Shown: piece after piece, positions 56,121-64,000 of the stretch
How the letters are laid out: every line of letters starts with the position of its first letter
How positions within the stretch are numbered: the first letter of the stretch is position 1
Assembly: GCF_000332315.1 (NCBI RefSeq)
Contig: NZ_KB235944.1
Location: 166,914-230,913, forward strand
Reading direction: 5' to 3'
Length of the DNA stretch: 64,000 nt
From: Prochlorothrix hollandica PCC 9006 = CALU 1027
Lineage (GTDB): Bacteria > Cyanobacteriota > Cyanobacteriia > Prochlorotrichales > Prochlorotrichaceae
Position numbers and translations under genes: made by a program
Notes under the pieces: model-generated
What the model saw: the letters and a program-made list of their open reading frames with translations, nothing else
Told to the model about the DNA's origin: nothing
The model's database searches: none

Positions 56121-56195
56121 GGTCCAGCCAGAGGGCAGCAAAACCAATTTGGCCAAGGGGCAAGATCTGGTGTATGATATTCAAGCCATACACAG

Positions 56196-56266
56196 GCGGG
56201 TGTAGTTTAGTGGTAAAACCTCAGCCTTCCAAGCTGATGATGGGGGTTCGATTCCCCCCACCCGCT
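56196..56266 (+). tRNA. tRNA-Gly (anticodon UCC)
   Basis: 71 nt. Acceptor stem GCGGGTG / CACCCGC, discriminator T. Anticodon stem-loop CAGCCTTCCAAGCTG gives UCC. T-arm GGGGGTTCGATTCCCCC. CCA is not encoded. Confidence 0.96.
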
Positions 56267-56503
56267 TTGCAACCCTGGCGCAAGGGTGCAGGTTAGTAGA
56301 CCCAAAACATAACTGAGCCGGTACGAACCGAAGTCCTTTTTAATACCATAAAAAAGCGAATATTGTAGTTTAATTGGGGTTCCTGTTAAGAACCTTCACT
56401 ATTAACCCCTGATCACCTCAGTAACCTTAAAGAATTACTTAATTTTAGGGCGGACGTTTAAAGTCACTTGTTACGATCGCCGTGTTCAGCATGGGTATTT
56501 TCC

Positions 56504-57100
56504 ATGACCACGCTCTACGTCTTTCCCTTAATCATTGGGGGAATTTTTGTGGCCCTAGCAGCCGTGGGTGGGCTAGACGGAGCCGACTTTGATACAGACT
56601 TTGACGTGGATATTTCAGGGCAGGAATCTGACAGTAACCCCCCGACTGCCCTGACCACCATCCTCGATCGATTGGGTCAGATTTTACCCCTCCTCAACCT
56701 GCGATTTTGGACTTTCACCGCCTTTATTTTTGGGTTGTCCGGTTTTTTGCTGACCTTAGTTCACCAAAATCTATCAGAAACTGACATTCTGATCATTTCC
56801 ACTCTCCTAGGGGTGGTTTTTGGCAGCTTCAGTGTCAATCTGATGCGCTGGCTGCGATCGGAGGATGCCGATAGCCTGGTGCGATCGGAAGATTTCGTGG
56901 GGGCACAGGGCGTGGTCGAGATTCCCTTTGATCCCAACAGTCGCGGTAAAATCAAGCTGGAACTGCGGGGTACCCATATTTATTTACAAGCCATGACCAG
57001 CGAGGACAAAACCTTTGGGGTGGGCGATAACGTGTTAGTCGTTGGCCTAGAGGGGAGCCGCGCCTGGGTTGTGTCAGAAGAGAACATTGAAAATCATTGA
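56504..57100 (+). CDS. NfeD-like membrane protein
   Basis: 198 aa. Two or three hydrophobic helices (YVFPLIIGGIFVALAAVGG, LRFWTFTAFIFGLSGFLLTL, ILIISTLLGVVFGSFSVN), an acidic linker with D/E repeats (DGADFDTDFDVDISG), and an OB-fold C-terminal domain (GAQGVVEIPFDPNSRGKIKL ... VGDNVLVVGLEGSRAWV). NfeD proteins act with flotillin/SPFH membrane-scaffold proteins, and two such genes follow. I chose ATG 56504; 12 upstream codons are unlikely. Predicted to form part of a membrane microdomain. Confidence 0.85.
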   Translation: MTTLYVFPLIIGGIFVALAAVGGLDGADFDTDFDVDISGQESDSNPPTALTTILDRLGQILPLLNLRFWTFTAFIFGLSGFLLTLVHQNLSETDILIISTLLGVVFGSFSVNLMRWLRSEDADSLVRSEDFVGAQGVVEIPFDPNSRGKIKLELRGTHIYLQAMTSEDKTFGVGDNVLVVGLEGSRAWVVSEENIENH

Positions 57101-57110
57101 TCCTTATACG

Positions 57111-57206
57111 GGGCACCTCGAAAAATCCAAACTCTCGCCCCTATGCCAATGCAAGAATAGGGGTTGGGGCGGGCGGCTCCGCCCAACCCAATTAATCGAG
57201 GTGCCC
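57111..57206. repeat. GGGCACCTCGA element, copy 5
   Basis: Complete copy from GGGCACCTCGAAAAAT to ATTAATCGAGGTGCCC. It is directly followed, with no spacer, by a TACAGCA element. Confidence 0.8.
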
Positions 57207-57328
57207 TACAGCAACCCTAAATCAGTTGTAAGGATCTCGACGACTGAAACCCTTGCTGAAACCCTTGCTGAAACCCTTGCTGAAACCCTTTGTGTGGTGT
57301 GCCACACGACCCATTTCGGACTGCTATA
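57207..57328 (-). repeat. TACAGCA element, copy 10, with internal 12-bp expansion
   Basis: From TACAGCAACCC to GGACTGCTATA. The GCTGAAACCCTT segment is repeated four times (57244-57291) and the GC-rich central palindrome is shortened to CACACGAC. A second case of tandem growth inside the same element. Confidence 0.75.
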
Positions 57329-57346
57329 TACCATGGGGACTGACCT

Positions 57347-58864
57347 ATGAAACAGTGGATTGATCAACCGTGGGGGCACCGTGCCAACCTATCTGGCCCC
57401 CCCTCACCTTCCCATCCGGCCCTTGATGTAGCCCTTGATGTGGCCCTTGATGTGGCCCTTGATGTGGCACCAGAGAGTGCCCCCCGCACCGCCCTTCAAA
57501 ACACGATTCAACACACGATTCAACTGGTGGAGTCCAGCCCCAGTTTACCCCAGAACCTCACCCCTCCCCTCCTCCTCGCCCAACAGGGAGGTGGCGGATC
57601 CTTTGGTATTTTTCTCCTCTTTTTCATCATTGTGATCACGGGGGGCAGTATTTGGCTGCTCAATGCCATTATTCGCATTTGTGACCCCAATAAGATCCTG
57701 ATTATTTCGGGTCGAGACTATCGGTTGAATGGTCGCAAAGTGGGCTATCGGGTCGAATTTGGGGGACAAACCTACTGCATTCCCCTCCTGGAAACGGTGC
57801 AAACCATGGATATGCGCACCATGCCCGTGGCCCTGGAAATTACCAATGCCTATGCCAAGGGGGGAACGCCCTTAAATATTCAGGCGATCGCCAACGTCAA
57901 AATTTCCAATGATCCCATTGTGGTGCGCAATGCCATCGAGCGTTTTCTAGGGCGGAACCTCAATGAAATTCGCCGAGTTGCCCGGGAAACCCTAGAGGGA
58001 AATTTGCGGGGCGTGGTGGCCACCTTAACCCCAGAACAACTCAATGAGGATCGCCTGGAATTTGCCGATCGCATCGCCCGGGATGTCAATGATGACCTGT
58101 CTAAATTGGGGTTACAACTGGATACCCTCAAAGTCCAAAGTGTTTCCGATGATGTGGACTACCTCAACTCCATTGGTCGCCGCCAAATTGCCATGGTGTT
58201 GCGGGATGCGGAAATTGCAGAGTCCAATGCCCTAGCGGAGGCCCAATCCATTGAGGCGGAATGCAAGCGCCAGTCTGAGGTGGCTAAAACCCAGGCCACG
58301 ATGTTAATTCAACAGAAACAAAACGAACTGCGGCGCATTAAAGCGGATCTGGAAAAGCAGGCCAAATCTGAAGAAGAACGCACCTTTGCGGCTGCCCAAG
58401 AAGCCCGGGCCAAGGCCCAGGAACAATTACAGTCGGTGCGGGCCACTTTGGAACGGTTGCGCTTAGAGGTGGAGCAGGTGCTGCCAGCGGAAGCCAATCG
58501 CCAAGCGCGGGTCTTACAAGCCCAAGGGGAAGCGGCCCCCCTCGCCGCCGATGCCCGTGCTGCTGCTGAAGCAAACCGGCTCCTGTCCCAGGTGTGGCAA
58601 AATTTGGGCACGGGGGCTTCTGAACTGTTTGTCTTGCAACAGTTGGACATGATTTTGGAGCAGTCGGCAAAAGTGGCGGAACGGTTGCATTTATCCCATG
58701 TCAGTGCCATTGATAGCGGCGATGGTAAGTCTCTAGCAGGGCTAGTCAATGCCTATCCCCAGGTGGTGCAACAATTCCTGAAACAGGTGGAACAAACCCT
58801 CCAAATTGACTTGATCAGCTCGGCGATCGATCGCCGCAATTCCCAGTCCCTGCCTCCCAGTTAA
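57347..58864 (+). CDS. Flotillin/SPFH-domain protein 1
   Basis: 505 aa. An N-terminal soluble part with four ALDV units (12-bp DNA repeat), a membrane helix (FGIFLLFFIIVITGGSIWLL, about residues 82-102), the SPFH domain (ILIISGRDYRLNGRKVGYRV to about residue 270, with ARETLEGNLRGVVATLTPEQ), then a long Ala/Glu/Gln coiled coil (AEAQSIEAECKRQSEVAKTQ). It forms membrane scaffolds, usually with NfeD. ATG 57347 lies just past a repeat element. It is related to the next gene but not a close duplicate. Confidence 0.9.
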   Translation: MKQWIDQPWGHRANLSGPPSPSHPALDVALDVALDVALDVAPESAPRTALQNTIQHTIQLVESSPSLPQNLTPPLLLAQQGGGGSFGIFLLFFIIVITGGSIWLLNAIIRICDPNKILIISGRDYRLNGRKVGYRVEFGGQTYCIPLLETVQTMDMRTMPVALEITNAYAKGGTPLNIQAIANVKISNDPIVVRNAIERFLGRNLNEIRRVARETLEGNLRGVVATLTPEQLNEDRLEFADRIARDVNDDLSKLGLQLDTLKVQSVSDDVDYLNSIGRRQIAMVLRDAEIAESNALAEAQSIEAECKRQSEVAKTQATMLIQQKQNELRRIKADLEKQAKSEEERTFAAAQEARAKAQEQLQSVRATLERLRLEVEQVLPAEANRQARVLQAQGEAAPLAADARAAAEANRLLSQVWQNLGTGASELFVLQQLDMILEQSAKVAERLHLSHVSAIDSGDGKSLAGLVNAYPQVVQQFLKQVEQTLQIDLISSAIDRRNSQSLPPS

Positions 58865-58883
58865 CCGTAATCCCATTAGGGTC

Positions 58884-58986
58884 TACAGCAACCCTAAATC
58901 AGTTGTAGGCATCTCGATGGCTGAAACTCTTGGTGTGGTGTGCCCCCTCCGGGGGCACACCACACGACCCATTTAGGACTGCTGTA
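58884..58986 (-). repeat. TACAGCA element, copy 11
   Basis: From TACAGCAACCC to GGACTGCTGTA, 20 bp after the flotillin-1 stop. It separates the two flotillin genes. Confidence 0.8.
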
Positions 58987-59019
58987 GGGCGCTGGGGTCT
59001 GGCGGCAAACTACCCCGCC

Positions 59020-59100
59020 GAGGGCTGTGAATTATGGCTGTGAATTATGGCTGTGAATTATGGCTGTGAATTATGGCTGTGAATTATGGCTGTGAATCGT
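59020..59100. repeat. 13-bp ATTATGGCTGTGA minisatellite
   Basis: About five units of TGGCTGTGAATTA between the element and the ribosome binding site of the second flotillin gene. Confidence 0.8.
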
Positions 59101-59130
59101 GAATGATGTGCTGTGAATTAGGAGAACACC

Positions 59131-60792
59131 ATGCCAGGGTTTATTATTTTAGTGGTTCTGCTGGGGGTTACCGGGGCAGGACTGGGGGCGATTAATCTCA
59201 TCCTCAACAATTTGCTTTATATTTGTAAGCCGAGTGAGGTGCTGATCTTTGCTGGTCCCAAACAGAAAAAACGGTTACCCAATGGCCAACCCATGGGCTA
59301 TCGCATTGTCAAAGGGGGGCGAACCCTGCGGACTCCTCTGTATGAAAGAGCCTTTCGCATGGACTTGACCAACACCATTATTGAACTCAAAGTCACCAAT
59401 GCCTATTCCAAAGGGGGCATTCCCCTAGCAGTGGAAGGGATTGCTAACATTAAGGTGGCGGGGGAAGAACCGACGATCCACAATGCGATCGAGCGGTTGT
59501 TGGGAAAAACCCCTAAGGAAATTGAAAAAATTGCCCAGGAAACCCTAGAGGGGAACCTGCGGGGGGTGTTGGCTAGCTTGACTCCCCAGCAGATTAATGA
59601 AGACAAGATGGCCTTTGCCAAAAGTTTATTGGAAGAGGCGGAGGAAGATTTGCAGAAATTGGGCTTAACCTTAGACAACCTCCAGATCCAAAACATTTCT
59701 GACAATGTTAGTTATCTCAATTCCCTGGGACGCAAGCAACAGGCCGACCTCCAACGGGATGCCCGCATTGCGGAGGCCCAAACCCGTGCCGAATCCATTA
59801 TTAAAACAGCGGAGAACGATCGCAAAACCTCCCTCAAACAAATCGAAGCCGACATTGAAATTTCCCGCGCCGAGGCTGAACGGCGAATCCAAGATGCCCT
59901 GACCCAACGGGAGGCGGTGATTGCAGAAGCACGGGGTCAAATCGAGTCGGATCTAGCCCGCACAGAAGCCGAGGTTTCGGTGCAACAGGCCCGCATGAAG
60001 CAGGTGGAAAAGCAACTACAAGCCGATGTCATTGCCCCCGCCGAAGCCCAGATGAAGCAGGCCATTGCCATCGCCCAGGGGGAAGCCGCCAAAATTATCG
60101 AGGACGGCAAAGCCCAGGCTGAAGGGATTGAAGAATTAGCTAAGTCTTGGGCCGTGGCAGGAGCCAATGCCCGTGATATCTTCCTGTTCCAAAAGCTGGA
60201 AACCCTGCTGAAAACCTTGGTGGCAACCGTGCCGAATGTGGAGGTGGAGAAGGTGACCTTTATTAATGCCCAAGATGGCAACCTAGCCACCCAGTTAGCC
60301 TTGTTTTTAGAGCAGGTGCGCCAAACCAGTGGGGTGGATGTGGCAGGGGCTGTGGAGGGTATGACGCGGGGAAAGTCCCCCCGTCCGGCAACCCCTAAGT
60401 TAAGTCCTCCCCAGGATTTTGTGTTGTCGGACGTACCGCCGCCCCCCTTGCCTTCCCCTCCCCCCAACTCCAATCCCTTTACGGCTGGATCTAGCTTTGT
60501 CTCTGGTCCGTCCCCTGTCTCTAACCTGCCCTCGGATTTTGAGACAGAGTTGGTGGATAGTCTCCATGACCAGGTGCAGGGATTTTTAGATAAGCTGGCC
60601 GATCGCGGTCTCAATGCCACGGATACCAAAAGTACCCTACGCCAGGTGATCCACACCAACCAAAAGTTTCAGCGGCAGCTTAAGCGGGCCTTGGCGGCGG
60701 GGGGCCGGGAGGCGATCGAGGAAATCTTTCGCCATCCCCTGATCCGCATTCCCACGGCGACGATCGAAGCCTGGTTACAAGAAGAAAGCTAA
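59131..60792 (+). CDS. Flotillin/SPFH-domain protein 2
   Basis: 553 aa. Membrane helix at residues 2-28 (IILVVLLGVTGAGLGAIN), SPFH domain (LIFAGPKQKKRLPNGQPMGY ... AQETLEGNLRGVLASLTPQQ), coiled coil (TRAESIIKTAENDRKTSLKQ), then a Pro-rich linker (PPPPLPSPPPNSNPF) and a helical C-terminal extension of about 95 residues that flotillin 1 lacks. It shares the ETLEGNLRGV core with the neighbour, suggesting an ancient duplication. AGGAGA before ATG 59131 is a good ribosome binding site. Confidence 0.9.
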   Translation: MPGFIILVVLLGVTGAGLGAINLILNNLLYICKPSEVLIFAGPKQKKRLPNGQPMGYRIVKGGRTLRTPLYERAFRMDLTNTIIELKVTNAYSKGGIPLAVEGIANIKVAGEEPTIHNAIERLLGKTPKEIEKIAQETLEGNLRGVLASLTPQQINEDKMAFAKSLLEEAEEDLQKLGLTLDNLQIQNISDNVSYLNSLGRKQQADLQRDARIAEAQTRAESIIKTAENDRKTSLKQIEADIEISRAEAERRIQDALTQREAVIAEARGQIESDLARTEAEVSVQQARMKQVEKQLQADVIAPAEAQMKQAIAIAQGEAAKIIEDGKAQAEGIEELAKSWAVAGANARDIFLFQKLETLLKTLVATVPNVEVEKVTFINAQDGNLATQLALFLEQVRQTSGVDVAGAVEGMTRGKSPRPATPKLSPPQDFVLSDVPPPPLPSPPPNSNPFTAGSSFVSGPSPVSNLPSDFETELVDSLHDQVQGFLDKLADRGLNATDTKSTLRQVIHTNQKFQRQLKRALAAGGREAIEEIFRHPLIRIPTATIEAWLQEES

Positions 60793-60799
60793 CGACCCT

Positions 60800-61020
60800 C
60801 CATCCCCTGGGATCGTCGAGTTGTACTCGACCCAAAGCCGACTACAAGTCGGCTCTCCCAGATCCCCTGGGATCGTCGAGTTGTACTCGACCCAAAGCCG
60901 ACTACAAGTCGGCTCTCCCAGAGATCCCCTGGGATCGTCGAGTTGTACTCGACCCAAAGCCGACTACAAGTCGGCTCTCCCAGAGATCCCCTGGGATCGT
61001 CGAGTTGTACTCGACCCGAA
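60800..61020. repeat. 62-64 bp tandem repeat, 3.5 units, double palindrome
   Basis: Each unit has GATCCCCTGGGATCGTC, GAGTTGTACTCGAC (palindrome) and GCCGACTACAAGTCGGC (palindrome). The units differ by an extra GA at the junction. It lies between the convergent end of flotillin 2 and the next gene. Confidence 0.88.
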
Positions 61021-61076
61021 CCTAATCCCATGGAGTAATCGGGTATTGGTGGCCCAATCCTCAACACAATCCCCCT

Positions 61077-62243
61077 ATGGCTTCCCCTAAAGCCCCTATT
61101 CCTGGCTTTATTTTTATCTTTATTTCGATATTTGGCGAAGAAGGGGGCATCCAGTCCTATGGGCAAGATTGGCTCCGGGCCTACCAACGGTTGCTGCCCA
61201 GCCTCGGCCCAACGCTCCCCAGTTATGTGCTAATCCTGCGGGATCGGGGCACGGAAGCCAACCCCTTTCGCGGCCAGCCCCACTGGTTCTTCCAGGGCTA
61301 CAAATCCCCCATCCCCCAGTGGGAGCGGGCAACCTTCACCCTAGGGGTATTGTGGCATTTGCTGCGCCACCGTCCCCAGCGGCTGTTCTGTGGCCATATC
61401 AATCTGCTGCCCCTGGTGGCTCCCCTCTGTGGATGGTTGGGCATTCCCTATACGGTGCTGACCTATGGCAAAGAAGTGTGGGAACCCCTGCCACCCCGAC
61501 AGCAACGGTATTTGCGGCGGGCCGATCGCCTGGTGACCATTAGTCGCTATAGCCGCGATCGCGCCTGCCAAGCCAATGGACTCGATCCCCAAGCCTTTGC
61601 CCTGGTACCCTGTGGGGTGGATGGCGATCGCTTTTGCCCCGGTGACCCGAATCCAGAGCTGGTGCAGCGCTACGGCTTGCAGGGTTGCCGGGTGTTGCTG
61701 ACGGTGGCCCGGTTGTGGCCCGGGGATATTTACAAGGGGGTGGATGTGACCCTGCGGGCCTTGCCCCAAATCTTGGCCCAGGAGCCAACGGTGAAATATT
61801 TAGTCATTGGCCGGGGCGATGATCAGCCCCGGTTGCAGCAGTTGGCCCAGGATCTGGGGGTGGCCCAGCGGGTGGTGTTCGCGGGCTTTGTGGCCACGGA
61901 GTCTTTGCCCGATCACTATCGCCTCGCCCAGGGCTATGTGATGCCATCCCAGGAAGGCTTTGGCATTGTCTACCTAGAGTCCATGGCCTGTGGGGTGCCC
62001 GTGGTGGCAGGGGATCGGGATGGTTCGGCGGATCCCCTCCAGGATGGCCGCACTGGCTGGCGGGTGCCCCATCGGGATCCGGCGGCGGTGGCCCAGGCTT
62101 GTTTGGCCCTCTTACGGGGGGGCGATCGGCGCTGCGATCCCCACTGGCTGCGGCAACAAGCCCTGGCCCACTTTAGCCCCGATGCCCTGGCCCACAGCAT
62201 CCGCCCCCTGATGACCCAGGACCGGGGGCGATCGGCACCCTAG
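61077..62243 (+). CDS. Family 4 glycosyltransferase
   Basis: 388 aa, GT-B fold. [20 protein letters not shown] near the start, [16 protein letters not shown], and in the C-terminal domain [57 protein letters not shown] and [20 protein letters not shown] (E-x7-E motif). Sugar transfer in polysaccharide or glycolipid synthesis; donor unknown. ATG 61077. Its 3' end overlaps the convergent leuB by 4 bp. Confidence 0.9.
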   Translation: MASPKAPIPGFIFIFISIFGEEGGIQSYGQDWLRAYQRLLPSLGPTLPSYVLILRDRGTEANPFRGQPHWFFQGYKSPIPQWERATFTLGVLWHLLRHRPQRLFCGHINLLPLVAPLCGWLGIPYTVLTYGKEVWEPLPPRQQRYLRRADRLVTISRYSRDRACQANGLDPQAFALVPCGVDGDRFCPGDPNPELVQRYGLQGCRVLLTVARLWPGDIYKGVDVTLRALPQILAQEPTVKYLVIGRGDDQPRLQQLAQDLGVAQRVVFAGFVATESLPDHYRLAQGYVMPSQEGFGIVYLESMACGVPVVAGDRDGSADPLQDGRTGWRVPHRDPAAVAQACLALLRGGDRRCDPHWLRQQALAHFSPDALAHSIRPLMTQDRGRSAP

Positions 62244-63325
62244 GGGTTCAGCGCCTTGAGCAGAGCGTCTCCCATGGCCTGACAGCCCAGAATCGTGGAT
62301 CCTTCTGAGGCAATATCCCCGGTGCGGTAGCCCTGATCGAGGACGGTGGTAACGGCGGTTTCCAGGCGATCGGCAGCCGCTGCTTGATGCAAGCCATAGC
62401 GCAACATCATGGCGGCGCTCAGCACCTGGGCCAGGGGGTTGGCCTTGTCTTGGCCGGCAATGTCGGGGGCGGACCCATGGACCGGCTCAAAGACACCGGG
62501 ACCGTCGGCTCCCAGGCTGGCGGAGGGCAACATGCCAATACTACCGGTGAGCATGGCGGCGATGTCCGAGAGAATATCCCCAAACAGGTTGCCGGTCACA
62601 ATGGTGTCGAATTGCTGGGGCCAGCGCACCAACTGCATGGCGGCATTGTCCACATAGAGGTGGGACAGTTCCACATCCCCATAGGCGGGGGCCAGGGCGG
62701 TGACGCGATCGCGCCAAAGCTGGGACACTTCCAGCACATTGGCCTTGTCCACCGAGCAGAGTCTATGGTTCCGTTTCTGGGCGGTTTCAAAGGCAACGCG
62801 GGCAATGCGATCGATTTCGCCCTCGGTGTAGGCCATGGTGTTCACTCCCCGCTTTTCGCCGGACTCCGTGGCAAAAACCCCCTTGGGTTCCCCGAAATAA
62901 ATGCCGCCGGTCAGTTCCCGCACCACCATAATGTCCACCCCTTCAATGACCTCTCGCCTGAGGCTAGAGGCATCCACCAACTGGGGCAAAATGGTGGCGG
63001 GGCGCAGGTTAGCAAAGAGATTGAGACCGGCCCGCAGTCCTAGGAGACCGGTTTCGGGGCGCAGGTGGCGGGGCAGGTTGTCCCACTTATAGCCCCCGAT
63101 CGCCGCCAATAGCACCGCATCACTGGCACGGCACTGGGTCAGGGTTTCCTCCGGCAGGGGAGATCCCACGGCATCGATGGCGGATCCGCCGATCAGGGCT
63201 TCTGAGAATTCAAAGGAGAGATCAAACTGACGGCCAATTTCCTTGAGGATTTCGACGGTAACACCGAGGATCTCGGGACCAATGCCATCGCCGGGAAGCA
63301 GGGTAATGCGGTAAGTCTGGGACAT
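62240..63325 (-). CDS. leuB: 3-isopropylmalate dehydrogenase
   Basis: 361 aa. It oxidises and decarboxylates 3-isopropylmalate in leucine synthesis. Visible: [20 protein letters not shown], the substrate site [31 protein letters not shown], and NAD/metal motif [20 protein letters not shown]. Length is normal. I chose ATG 63325, where the family starts; an in-frame start at 63385 adds a Ser/Pro-rich stretch from a GGACAAAATTC tandem. Confidence 0.96.
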   Translation of the reverse strand: MSQTYRITLLPGDGIGPEILGVTVEILKEIGRQFDLSFEFSEALIGGSAIDAVGSPLPEETLTQCRASDAVLLAAIGGYKWDNLPRHLRPETGLLGLRAGLNLFANLRPATILPQLVDASSLRREVIEGVDIMVVRELTGGIYFGEPKGVFATESGEKRGVNTMAYTEGEIDRIARVAFETAQKRNHRLCSVDKANVLEVSQLWRDRVTALAPAYGDVELSHLYVDNAAMQLVRWPQQFDTIVTGNLFGDILSDIAAMLTGSIGMLPSASLGADGPGVFEPVHGSAPDIAGQDKANPLAQVLSAAMMLRYGLHQAAAADRLETAVTTVLDQGYRTGDIASEGSTILGCQAMGDALLKALNP

Positions 63326-63746
63326 GGTTGCTGGGGAAATGGGGGACAAAATTCGGGACAAAATTCGGGACAAAACCGGGAGCAACGGGGGCTAAATAAA
63401 GAAGGGGTTAAACCCTACATTGGGGCTGTTGGGTTTCGTTCCTCTACCCAACCTACAGAGACCCTCTTTTGAGTAGGTTGGGTAGAGCTTTGCGAAACCC
63501 AACACAACCATTGTGGCTATTGGGTTTCGTTTCTTTACCCAACCTCGTTTCTTTAGCCAACCTACAGAGACCCTCTTTTGTCAGTCAACCAACCCCGGAC
63601 CCCAGGAAACTGGGGAAGCCAAGGGGAAAGCCGTCTTTTATTGTAGGACTAGTATTGTAGGGCTAGACTTTGCCCCAACGGAACCCCTCAGCACCCTCCC
63701 TCAGCACCCTCCCTCAGCACCCTCCCTCAGCACCCAGGACTTTGCC
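63326..63746. repeat. Gap with TTGGGTTTCG palindromic repeats
   Basis: Two related units at about 63424-63480 and 63510-63565: TTGGGTTTCGTTYCTYTACC ... CAACCTACAGAGACCCTCTT, with an inverted GTAGGTTGGGTAGAGC part, a common cyanobacterial palindrome. Three CTCCCTCAGCACC units (about 63690-63735) precede the next gene. No gene. Confidence 0.75.
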
Positions 63747-64000
63747 ATGCCCCCCGCCCCCCCTCTGCGCCTTGTGTCCCTGCTGCCCAGCGCTACGGAA
63801 ATTTTGGACTGTCTCGGCTTGACCGATCGAATCGTGGGCCGTAGCCATGAATGCGACTATCCAGCGGCGGTGACCGATCGCCCCATTTGCACCGCTGCCC
63901 GCCTCGACTCCCGCCAACCCAGCGGCCAGATTGATGCCGATGTTCACACCCTGCTGAACCATGCCCTGGGTCTCTATGCCGTCAACCTAGACCAGTTGCA
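63747..64000 (+). CDS. BtuF-like periplasmic cobalamin-binding protein, start only
   Basis: Only 84 codons are visible, up to the window edge. LRLVSLLPSATEILDCLGL and DRIVGRSHECDYPAAV are the N-terminal signature of BtuF/cobalamin-type substrate-binding proteins of ABC importers. Unlike typical BtuF it has no obvious signal peptide in the visible start, so it may be a cytoplasmic relative. ATG 63747 chosen; no strong ribosome binding site. Confidence 0.75.
   Translation, partial: MPPAPPLRLVSLLPSATEILDCLGLTDRIVGRSHECDYPAAVTDRPICTAARLDSRQPSGQIDADVHTLLNHALGLYAVNLDQL

Overview
The window is chromosomal DNA of a GC-rich cyanobacterium. HIP1-type octamers (GCGATCGC) are scattered through genes and gaps. 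Lineage-typical genes are present: a DXCF-type bilin-binding GAF domain, NdhF next to a CO2 hydration protein, a short DUF3143-like protein and two flotillin-like proteins beside NfeD. The repeat content would fit a Prochlorothrix-like organism, but that is a guess and the genus cannot be proved from the sequence.

Layout. 1-5.4 kb: a transposase tail, a two-partner-secretion exoprotein and a WecA-type phosphoglycosyl transferase. 5.4-16 kb (mostly minus strand): M23 peptidase, DUF3143, DedA, glycosyltransferase, argH, the lone cyanobacteriochrome GAF protein, a fused glycosyltransferase, TspO, tRNA-Ser and KtrB. 16.8-33 kb: murI, a ChaN-like protein, a pentapeptide-repeat SPOR-like protein, a very large GT-C membrane protein, a GST and two GH13-like proteins (one apparently without catalytic residues). 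33-37 kb: EI24 protein, hypF and an unknown protein. 37.7-46.4 kb: an accessory island. 46.5-64 kb: 5-oxoprolinase, an orphan DNA methyltransferase, ndhF plus a CO2 hydration gene, tRNA-Gly, NfeD with two flotillins, a GT4 glycosyltransferase, leuB and the start of a BtuF-like gene.

The accessory island is the most unusual part. A 30-repeat CRISPR array without any cas gene in view (37668-39905) lies next to three 86-87 bp sites at 40303-40389, 42097-42183 and 44558-44643. These sites have integron attC architecture: RYYYAAC-like and GTTRRR-like end boxes, an imperfect inverted repeat, and the same two extra bases (G, then A) in one arm. Each site lies directly downstream of minus-strand genes in cassette orientation: an unknown membrane-active-looking protein, a DarTG toxin-antitoxin pair, and a Panacea-type (PanAT) toxin-antitoxin pair. 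No integrase is present. Two cassettes also start with the same roughly 500-bp module, and a truncated copy of that module sits between the last attC and the CRISPR leader side of the array. This can be read as an integrase-less integron cassette cluster (CALIN) carrying defence and addiction genes, with a CRISPR array beside or inside it. A decayed restriction-modification system closes the island on the right.

The intergenic DNA is full of repeats. There are eleven copies of a 103-bp TACAGCA...TGCTGTA miniature element (one with a perfect 11-bp target duplication, two expanded by internal tandem repeats), five copies of a roughly 96-bp GGGCACCTCGA element, a composite repeat family, and many 12-18 bp minisatellites. 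Several minisatellites lie in frame inside genes.
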